A stretch of DNA of 64,000 bases from Branchiostoma floridae (lineage: Eukaryota; Chordata; Leptocardii; Amphioxiformes; Branchiostomatidae), in the NCBI RefSeq assembly GCF_000003815.2, contig NC_049988.1:12739969-12803968 (forward strand), given 5' to 3'. Below are positions 55,844 to 64,000 of this stretch, piece by piece. Each line of letters opens with the position of its first letter. The stretch's first letter is position 1. A model generated the notes under the pieces. It saw nothing but the letters and a program-made list of their open reading frames with translations. It searched no databases and had not been told where the DNA came from. Made by a program: the position numbers and the translations under genes.

Positions 55844-56242
55844 CTGTAAATTGTACAAAGCAGCTCAAAAAATGCCCTATATTACAAAAGATGTTGGAAA
55901 ACGGATACTTATGGCATATGGCATATAATGCCAAACCACAAAAATTAAGCGTGTATTCTTTGGTGTGCCATACTCTGTATGTCATTTTTTAAGTTCCTGT
56001 CGTGACCACGTAGGTTTTCAAATGAAGGCAATTTTTGCTTTTTCCAAATTTTGTCTTTTATTTGCACACATACACACAGCACAGTTATGCTGTTAGTCAA
56101 TAATGCCATTCATATAAATGAACCAAAATAGCCTTTTATATAAATTCATGGACTTCTTTTAAGGCACACTAGATAACAAAATTATTCTTGTTTTCCAATG
56201 AAGATCACCCCTCAGAGAAAAAGTAATTCACTGATTGCGGGT

Positions 56243-56600
56243 GAATGACTCCATTGAATGCTACCGAATCCCAAGTGTGTCCCTTCCCAGAAAAACCTAA
56301 TTGCAAGCTCTTGTTTTCTTTGAAAAGCAATTTGAGAAAATTACTCCTCTAGCGAAGAGTGTCCATCCTAGTTGACAGTCTTCAACGTCCAAAACATGCA
56401 CCAGACTTACATTATATGTGGCAAACTTATGGCTACTGGTAAACGTACCAGTCCTATGCCAACGATTCTTTTGAATGCTACCCGATCCCAAGTGTGTCCC
56501 TTCTCAGAAAAACCTAATTGCAAACTTTTGTTTTCTTGGAAAAGCAATTTGAGAAAATTACTCCTCTAGCAAAGAGTGTCCATTAACGGCCAACACACAA
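56243..56600. repeat. Direct duplication, about 220-bp spacing
   Basis: GAATGCTACCGAATCCCAAG, CCTAATTGCAAGC and TTTGAGAAAATTACTCCTCT, AGCGAAGAGTGTCCAT at 56256-56370 recur at 56474-56583 with few changes. Confidence 0.8.
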
Positions 56601-56904
56601 GACCAACATTAAATGAGACAAACTTGTAACTGGTGAACTAATACGTGTAGGGAAAAGAAAGCTAAAATTAGCTCCCTCTCGGCATAAGCGAAGAGAAGTT
56701 TCCATCCTAGTTTAACCGTCCCAAGCATGAACAACGTTAACACACACAGCAAACAGTAAATGTGCCCAACTTATCACTGCTTGTTATGTGCCTGTTCTCA
56801 GCTAAAAGAAAGCTAAAGTCAGCTCTCTCTGGTCTTAAGTGGTGAGAAGTGTCGATCCTAGTTTTAAATTCGGAACCATTCCAGGTGACGCATGAACAGT
56901 TGAC

Positions 56905-57190
56905 CTAGCCTGGGCATCATCCAGAAAGAAGTTAGCTCCTGCGTTAATTATATGCTATATACAGTGGCTTCTTGCTCTGACATTTATCATACACTATATA
57001 CAGTCACTTCTCTGCTGTTCTGTCTGGCATCCTTGACCACCTTAACATCTGGAAGTGTCCAAATTTTGGATGAGGGTGCTGATTGGTCCCTACACATTGA
57101 GCAAATTAAGGAATGGGTTCAAGTGCCCGTTCGAACAGGTGTTCAAACACCCGAAATGCCCTCTGTCTGCTTAACTACATTTTGTAAGTG
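56905..57190. repeat. Fragment related to the TTAGCCTGGG MITE, second
   Basis: TAGCCTGGGCATCATCCAGA, AAGAAGTTAGCTCCTGCG, then CAGTCACTTCTCTGCTGTTC and TGTCTGGCATCCTTGACC. Only the left TIR is recognisable. Confidence 0.6.
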
Positions 57191-57664
57191 CCCATCCTAA
57201 TTTAGACACGATCTAGACACGTTTTTTCCCGATACCGGCGAGCCAACAACCTCTCGCCGATAGCTTTTTTCAGCATCTAGATGGAACTGCAATATCGCCG
57301 TCAAGATTTCGGGAAAATTTCTCCCGAAAGGTCCAGACCATTCGCCCGATAGCTTACCGATAGCTTAGCAGGGGTCCCCGACAATTTCGACTTCGGGAGA
57401 GCTCATTAGCATATAACGCCATTTGGAAAATCGCGCTATATGTTTATGACTTCAAGCGCCATGGGTGTCCAGCCCCCTACGTTCTAGATCCATCCCGACA
57501 TCTCCACGGATATCGGTAAAAACTGTGTGTAGATTGGGCCTTAGCTATCATGGTAACCCTAGTTAATGGATGAACAATGTTAACACACAGCAATCACTAC
57601 TTGTAAATGTATACAGGAAACCTAAAACCATTACCCTCTGGACTATACCTAAAAAAAATTCTTA

Positions 57665-58477
57665 TTATATTTCAGCCATACCATAGGTATGGTGAAATAT
57701 ATTGTATTCGTAATGTTTCTTTCTTTCTTTCTTTCTCCTGTCAAATCTTCAAATCGAATCAACGCCGCCATTTTTTAACCGATTGACTTGAAATTTGGCA
57801 CAAAGGTAGAGTAAGCCAATACCCCCAGGTGTTTTTTTCATTTTTTTCATATCTGCCTTTAAAATGATTTTATCGAGGTTTTTGTCAATTTTTATGTATA
57901 TTTCGGGCTCCTGTACCCTGGTATTAAAGCCGAATGACATGAAATTTGGTACAGAGGTGCCTAGATCATATGCTCACCTAGATTCAATAACAGTTTTGGC
58001 ATACGGTACAACAAAATGCTTAATTTTGCGATTTTTGGCCATTTTTTGACCAAAAAAGGACATTTTTGGCTCCTGTAGCCTCGTTTTACAACCAAATGAT
58101 CTGAAATTTGGTATAAAAGTGCCCTTCAATTATGTGCACATAAATTCAATAAAAGTTTTCCCATACGGTACAACAAAACGCTTAATTTTGCGATTTTATG
58201 GCCATTTTTGACAAAATTTGGACATTTTTGGCTCCTGTTCCCTCGATTTACAACCTAATGACCCGTAAATTGGTAAAGGGGTGCTCTAGATATCTATTCA
58301 AATGACCCATGTATAATTTTTGGCATGGACTACTTTAAAATGATATGTTTGGGATTTTTTTTGGTCATTTTCCAATGGCCAAAGGGGTCAACGACCTCAA
58401 GACCTATTGTTGCATGAGGGAGATGGCTGAAATATGCTGTATTTGCTCTCAAGCAAATGTCGGCCTTTCTAGTTTTT
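57665..58477. mobile_element. Repeat element with two internal units of about 170 bp
   Basis: TATTTCAGCCATACCATAGG at the left; GAGATGGCTGAAATATGCTG at the right, weakly inverted. Inside, CATGAAATTTGGTA, GGCATACGGTACAACAAAAT, GCTTAATTTTGCGATTTT and GACATTTTTGGCTCCTGT recur with a period of about 170-180 bp. A (TTTC)n run lies at 57715-57735. Confidence 0.7.
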
Positions 58478-58631
58478 GTTAAATATTTGCAGTCTTAAAG
58501 TATTGTCCAGCATAGACTTTTAGTATAATGTCTATTTGAATGTCTCACTTGTACAAGTAATTTTTGCATGTAGTTTTGCAATGATACAAACTCTTTCCAG
58601 ACATACAGTCTTTCAGAGACCAAAAGGTCAT

Positions 58632-58817
58632 CTAATTTACTTCTGATTCAGGCCCACTTAGTAAATAGTCTTTCACCTTCGCTTTGTCAACAGTTATAAC
58701 TAACTGCGTTGGTGGTAGAGGTTGCAGCTCTTGGCGAACGATAAATTGGCTTACTCTTCGCCAATCAAACTGCGGGTCAAAATGTCGTTGACTGCACTTC
58801 GGTTCGTCTTTCATCAC
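58632..58817 (-). CDS. Unrecognised ORF, possible terminal exon
   Basis: Reads (V)MKDEPKCSQRHFDPQFDWRR, VSQFIVRQELQPLPPTQLVI, then TVDKAKVKDYLLSGPESEVN and stop. It lies in one of the few unique stretches between repeats. The composition is strongly protein-like, with a basic N-terminal half and a QELQPLPPTQL turn. The frame upstream closes at a TAA about 10 codons before, so if real it starts at the ATG at 58814 or is the last exon of a minus-strand gene with an acceptor near AAAATAAG. I do not recognise a family. Confidence 0.35.
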   Translation of the reverse strand: MMKDEPKCSQRHFDPQFDWRRVSQFIVRQELQPLPPTQLVITVDKAKVKDYLLSGPESEVN

Positions 58818-58941
58818 ACAGACTTATTTTCGAAGACTTGTAATATGTTGTTGACAATGATGTTTTTCTAGAGCAGAGAGTCGGGTCACAAGAGTTGTTA
58901 GAGATTGTGTCGCTTACTCCAGACAAACTGTACGTTGGAAA

Positions 58942-59353
58942 TACAGTCAAACCAGCTCAAGAGGACCACACGGGGAACCGGACAAATGGCAAATAACAAG
59001 CACACGCACGCGAAGAAGTAAATAAGCGAGGTGTTATTTTTACATCGTATTTTGGCAATTTTACTTAGGACTTCCACGTCGTATGGCAGTCAAAATTCAT
59101 TGCAAACTGGCCATTTTCAGCACAAAATTGCGCTAGCTAGCTTGAAAATTATGTGGTTGTTATGGGTAGGATTTTGGTGCTGTGCGGTCCTAATGTTTGG
59201 CGGTTGTGTTGACCTGCTGGTCATCTTAAAAAGGTTGCTCAATGCTTACGTCAATGTGGAAAATTTGGGGGCCGAGAAAATGTGGTGTCGTAACACTACT
59301 AATGACCAGGTGGTTGAATTGAAGAGGTGGTTGCTTGGGCAGGTTTGACTGTA
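58942..59353. mobile_element. CAGTCAAACCTG MITE family, 412-bp copy
   Basis: TACAGTCAAACCAGCTCAAG, AGGACCACACGGGGAACCGG to GGTTGCTTGGGCAGGTTTGA, CTGTA. The middle resembles 59698-60175 (AATGCTTACGTCAATG, GCACAAAATTGCGCTAG). Confidence 0.82.
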
Positions 59354-59697
59354 TCGACCATGAACAATTAAACTCTAGCCCTAGTGATTTGTTTCTATTC
59401 TTAATACTTTGGGCAATTTTCATCTTCTAGATTTCAATTTAAAAAAAGAAAATGTGAGCAGTTGGGAATGCTTTGTCATTAAAAGAGTGGGGTTAGTGGC
59501 CAACTCTCTGGTTCGATCCAAGCTGTGTAGTTCATCCAACATGCACACTACTAAAGGAGGTTGCCTTCCTTAAAATATGACATTGAGCAAGATATTGAAC
59601 AAGTCACTTTTTATTGTGCTTGTCAAAAAACTGCTAGAAGAATTTTCCTTGCACAATGAACCTGAACCTGCAAAAAACATGTACTACACACTAACAA

Positions 59698-60175
59698 TAC
59701 AGTCAAACCTGCCCAAGACGACCACCCGGGGGACAAGAAAAAAGCGGTCGATTTGGACAGGATGGTGGTCGCAGAGAAGAGTATCGACTGAAAACATGCC
59801 CGATGCAAAGTATAAATGGTTTCCGTTGTGTTTAATGCCAAATGGCACGCAAAGAAGCGGGGTCTTTAATGTTAAATACAACACGCACACTGTAAACTGT
59901 AAATTTAACCCAAAAATCCGACGCAAATTGGCCGATTTCGGCACAAAATCGCGCTAGTTATCATAAAAAATCGATGAAAACCTCAAATTTGAAAATGATG
60001 CGGTCGTTGTGGGTCCCAATTCGGGCCGGTCGCGGTCGTGTTGGCCAGGTGGTCGTTGAGAAAAGGTCACTTAATGCTTACGTCAATGGGAAAATAAATC
60101 GGGACCGAGAAAAAGCGGTCGAAATGGCCAGGTGGTCGCTGAGAAGAGGTGGTCGCTAGGGCAGGTTTGACTGTA
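59698..60175. mobile_element. CAGTCAAACCTG MITE family, 478-bp copy
   Basis: TACAGTCAAACCTGCCCAAG, ACGACCACCCGGGGGAC to GGTCGCTAGGGCAGGTTTGA, CTGTA. TA at each end may be the target duplication. Inside are GGCACAAAATCGCGCTAG and CTTAATGCTTACGTCAATGG; no transposase. Confidence 0.85.
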
Positions 60176-60949
60176 TATAATTATATAGTATCTGTCTCCA
60201 CACACAGACACACCAACAACATACCTCTTTTTATGGAGGGAACATTATCTGAGTGTGACTTCCAATACGAACCCTGTACAGCCAGAGTACATGTTTACAA
60301 AGTTGTAGCTAAATTATAACAAGCTATTTGTGCTAATGATAACAAGATATTGTGCTATTTTTATATCTTATGTCACAAAGCAAAGACGTTACATGGAATC
60401 ATCAGCTTTCAACATTTTTGCAAAGTTGTTGCGTTCCCTACGAATGGTATCAATTTTTGGCAAAATAAATATTTCATGTGATGATAAAATCAATACATAA
60501 TGATTGCTATCCATCATAATTTCCTTGGCCCTTAATGGTTATGGTAGGCAAAGTGCACATTAGAAGTTATAAAGACATCATAATTGTAAAGTATTTATGG
60601 GTGCTTGATCCTAGACCTCGCTTTTAGCAAGGCCTGCTCTGACCCATTTTTAAGTTGCAATGAGGTACATGAAATTATTTTGACTTTTGTTAAAATGAAT
60701 TGTTTTGATTTCCTTGCATTTTTTTTCTAATGCAGAAAGGCTTGGTTATTCTAATATTGCTAGAAGTTACTGTCTAGAATAGATATATAGATTTTTTCGA
60801 AGGAAACAATGTATAAAAGATAGCTCTATTTTCATGTCACAGGAAAGGATAAGGATAAATACGCTCATTAGACTTTGACAGTTAGTTGTGTGGATGTGTC
60901 CATGTTACTGATTATGTGGTCCATAATCCTGATTGTATGGTTTGTCCCC

Positions 60950-61600
60950 ATGGTGCTGATTGTGCGGTTATGTCCATTGTACTAAAATTGTGGTTATGTC
61001 CATGGTGCTGATTGTGTGGTTATGTCCATGGTGCTGATTGTGTGGTTTTGTCCATTGTACTAATTGTGTGGTTATGTCCATGGTGCTGATTGTGTGGTTA
61101 TGTCCATGGTGCTGATTGTGTGGTTATGCCCATGGTGCTGATTGTGTGGTTTTGTCGACAGTGCTGATTGTGTGGTAATTTCCATGGTGCTGATTGTGTG
61201 ATTATTTTTATGTTTCTGATTGTGTGGTTTTGTCCATGTTTCTGATTGCGTGGTTATTTCCATATTTCTGACTGTTTTTTTCCATGGTGCTGATTGTGTT
61301 TTTTTTTCAATGGTGCTGATTGTGTTCTTTTGTCCATGGTACTAATGATGTGTTTTTGTTTCAATGATATTCATTGTGTTGCTTTCTCCTTTGTGCTGAT
61401 TGTGAAGCTGTGCACATTGTGACAATTGTGTCCTTTTGCTGATTGTGTGTTAATGTTCATGATGTTGATTGCATACTTTTGGCAATAATCATACTATATA
61501 TTATGTTGCGCATAATGCAAATTGGCTGCTTGTGTCCATGGTGCTGTTTGTGTGGTTTTGTCTACAATGCCAATTCTTTGGTTATGCCCATGTTGCTGAT
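60950..61600. repeat. 26-bp minisatellite, decaying outward
   Basis: Unit GTTATGTCCATGGTGCTGAT plus TGTGTG, period 26 (61071 to 61097). Near perfect at 61010-61130, with spacing and sequence loosening to about 61600. Confidence 0.9.
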
Positions 61601-62034
61601 TGTGTGGGTTGATGTATTTCTAAATGTACCAAAGAATTGCATCAACTACAAAGTTTAACTTAAAATATGACCAAAAAACTTTCTCCTTTTGTAGTAAAGA
61701 TACATGCCAGGTAAAAATAAGTGATTTGCAGAAATTCATTGCCAGACAAAGCAATATATTTTTTTTTATTATGGTAGTTTTACCTGTTTGTCCAAAGTAC
61801 AATTTTTCTTACCAATAACCTAGTGCGATAATGTCATAATACCACCTTATTGAAATAGTTCCACCTGTTAATCCTGTTTCTAACCAACTACCCACTGTGG
61901 TAACTCTGTAATACCACTTAATAAAAAACGTCACACTAGCAGCTCTCCTTTGATTCCTGCAATCCCCTTTAGGCACACTTTTTCATTAAAACGAATCCTC
62001 TAGCAGCTACTCATGCACACAGAGTTATACAGAG

Positions 62035-62110
62035 CGATGGTCTGGGCTTCGAACCCCCGACCCCTCGGTCATAATCGCCGAACCCTTGTGACCTGAGTGT
62101 AACCCACATG
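62035..62110 (-). repeat. tRNA-like SINE head
   Basis: Plus-strand GGGCTTCGAACCCCCGACCC is the inverse of a box B (GGGGTTCGAAGCCC). It is followed by ATAATCGCCGAACCC and CTTGTGACCTGAGTG. No full cloverleaf can be drawn. Confidence 0.45.
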
Positions 62111-62836
62111 TGGCTGTCGTGAGCTTCGGCTTTATTATTTCATCGTGCACGAACGACTTCGGTGCACGGTTCATTTTCAACAGCAACCTGGTATTATTCT
62201 CAAGCCAATTCCAATTTTGCAGTCTGTCTGTCTCCATCTTACCACGCAAACAACTTAGACCTGAGCCAGTGAACGCAATTAGAGCTTCGTGCTCACTAAG
62301 AATTTCTTATTTCTTTGACTTGACTTCAAGCTTCAAGTGAGGTTTGTGCAAAATTCCCTCCATTTCTGAGAAGTCTAAAAGGTTTGACATGAAGTATTTA
62401 AGACTTAGAAAATTTTCTGTAATTTGTAGTACAAAATGTACCACAAAATGTAGCCAAGGTTCAGTGTAGAATATGATGATGTCAGTGTAATAGATCTATC
62501 TGATAATAGTTTTAACTTAATCTTCACAGGACATTAAATGAAAGTCATAAGCCTGCTTGAATGAATGTAAAATTTATTAAGATAACTATAGTTTATATTT
62601 TATATAACTATAGTTTATAGTTTAAATATAGCTTCACCAGATGCATTGAAATGTATTTATCATCATTTGGGTAAAGGTTAACATTTTAAAATATGACAGA
62701 ATGACAAAACACAATTTTTAAAATTGTAACGTAATTTCAATGGAAACATCCTCAAACTGGTTTCAGTTTTAGCATCAAACCAACAGTGTCAACTGTATCC
62801 TTGTTTCTCTTCCCATATCCATGTTACAATATAATA

Positions 62837-63414
62837 CGAGGGGCGTGCAATTAGTAATGGTCCTGACCCATTTCCCATAGCAGGAGATTAATGAAACTTG
62901 GCACAGTTATTAGTCTTTCTCTTCATAGGAATCACCCAGAGTTATGCATTTCTCCCATCGTTTGATGCAGCTCTGGACACCGATTTTGTAGGACACCCCA
63001 GGTTGGTCCTCCAACTGATGCCTCATCAATGGCACAAGAGGGACGACCAGGTCTGGGAGCTGTTTCCACAGACTTCCAGCCACGTTTGAATTCAGGATGC
63101 CAGCGTTTTACAAGGTCATATGATGGGGCATCATCACCATAAGTTTCATTTATTTCATCAAAAGTCTTCTTTGGTGTGCGTCCTTTCAAATACAAAAACC
63201 GGATCACTGCGCGACACTCAACTGGTTCAATTTCACACCTGGTCCATTTCGCACCTGACTAAGTTCAAACACCTTTAAATCAGAAACCACAATTAGTTCA
63301 GAGCTGTCTTTTGCAACATAACCTATAGAGATATGAATTATTACACATACAAAATTTCATTTAGATCAGACAACTGGAAGTGGGTCAGGACCATTACTTA
63401 TTGCACGCCCCTCG
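62837..63414. mobile_element. Mariner-derived deletion MITE, 578 bp, TA target site
   Basis: The ends CGAGGGGCGTGCAATTAGTA (left) and TACTTATTGCACGCCCCTCG (right) belong to inverted repeats of about 34 bp with one mismatch. They are flanked by TA on both sides, as expected for Tc1/mariner. The element keeps only the N-terminal part of the transposase (minus strand). Confidence 0.93.
62932..63237 (-). pseudogene. Mariner transposase N-terminal (DNA-binding) fragment
   Basis: Reads EPVECRAVIRFLYLKGRTPK, KTFDEINETYGDDAPSYDLV, KRWHPEFKRGWKSVETAPRP, GRPSCAIDEASV: the paired HTH region and the GRP linker of mariner transposases. After IDEASV the frame runs into unrelated residues and a stop. The whole catalytic DDD region is missing, so no activity is possible from this copy. 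Confidence 0.88.
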
Positions 63415-63419
63415 TACTA

Positions 63420-64000
63420 CATATTACTGTATTACTGTATCCAGCTTTTGGCATAATGTTAGGTAGATAGTAATATTACACTAGATGACAGTATAACATC
63501 TAAATGCCTGCACATCTGACAGCACACATGAAAATTATGTTCTTTTCTATCTAGTATATCTAATCCCCAAAAAGGCATGTTCTAAGTTCACAGAAGTAAA
63601 AGACTTAAAAGACTTAAACTTAAAATTAGATTCCTCTAAAAGCCATTTTCATTTACACGTCACTGATATTTTCAGTTCAAAGCATCAAGTTCATTTAGTG
63701 TCAGTGTCAATTCTTCTTCACGTCCTTAATAAAAAAAGCTGTTAATCCATCTTATTTCCTGACGTGATTTATTAACGGAAAGGCTGAAGATCAAATCTGT
63801 TGGGATGTAGACAGTTATTATTTTTTTATTAATACATACAGGTGTTGCTGCTACCCTATCATTCATCTTTCACACTCTGGTGGCTTAAGTTTTGTATGAA
63901 TGGCTGTTTTCATAATTTGATTTGAGGTTTCTGGTTTGTTTCGCTGCAGCTGTTTTTAAGGCAAAATCAATTCAATTCTTTGGCACACAGACCCCTGGCA
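63420..64000. other. No supported gene at the window end
   Basis: AT-rich DNA. I looked for the last MINDY4 exon (a few codons starting with W after the split lysine) and saw no convincing candidate here or in 51722-63420. Confidence 0.4.

Overview
This is a stretch of animal (metazoan) genomic DNA, about 40% GC by eye, dominated by introns, intergenic DNA and many families of short DNA transposons, tRNA-derived SINEs and minisatellites. Protein content, intron structure and repeat style fit an invertebrate deuterostome, most likely a cephalochordate (amphioxus, Branchiostoma). That assignment is inference from gene and repeat character, not from a diagnostic marker.

Two genes can be reconstructed exon by exon. 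On the + strand, 30956-51721 holds 17 coding exons of MINDY4 (FAM188B), a K48-linkage deubiquitinase. All splice phases agree, and an N-terminal LisH-like motif, the QNK|GGPCG catalytic-cysteine block and the SESHF catalytic-histidine block are all present. I did not find the short last exon expected from the vertebrate orthologue. On the - strand, 26476-22706 holds a two-exon relaxin/insulin-like peptide precursor: signal peptide and B chain in one exon (26476-26239), then a phase-1 intron of about 3.4 kb, then the A chain in a second exon (about 22830-22706).

Layout: 1-13 kb is repeat-rich intergenic DNA with a LINE 3' remnant, a (CA)n microsatellite, a TIR element of about 1.5 kb with poly-G tracts, and a piggyBac-like MITE inserted into another copy of its own family. 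13-21 kb has a CpG-rich patch, a 47-bp minisatellite (about 18 copies) and a decayed Pif1-type helicase. 22-27.5 kb is the relaxin-like gene, its transposon-filled intron and a duplicated upstream block, with two unrecognised ORFs further upstream. 28-31 kb holds minisatellites. 31-52 kb is MINDY4, whose introns carry at least ten TIR or foldback elements and several SINEs. 52-64 kb is dense in MITEs (five members of one family), minisatellites, one possible unrecognised terminal exon (- strand, about 58.7 kb) and a mariner-derived MITE that still encodes the transposase N-terminus.

The most unusual structure is inside MINDY4. The 5' part of exon 16, which encodes the catalytic histidine, lies in five tandem copies of about 148 bp, each with its own branch-point-like CTAAC, pyrimidine tract and AG acceptor. 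Only the last copy continues into a complete exon with a donor. The second point of note is the relaxin-like hormone: it has the relaxin receptor-binding cassette but one extra residue between the last two A-chain cysteines.
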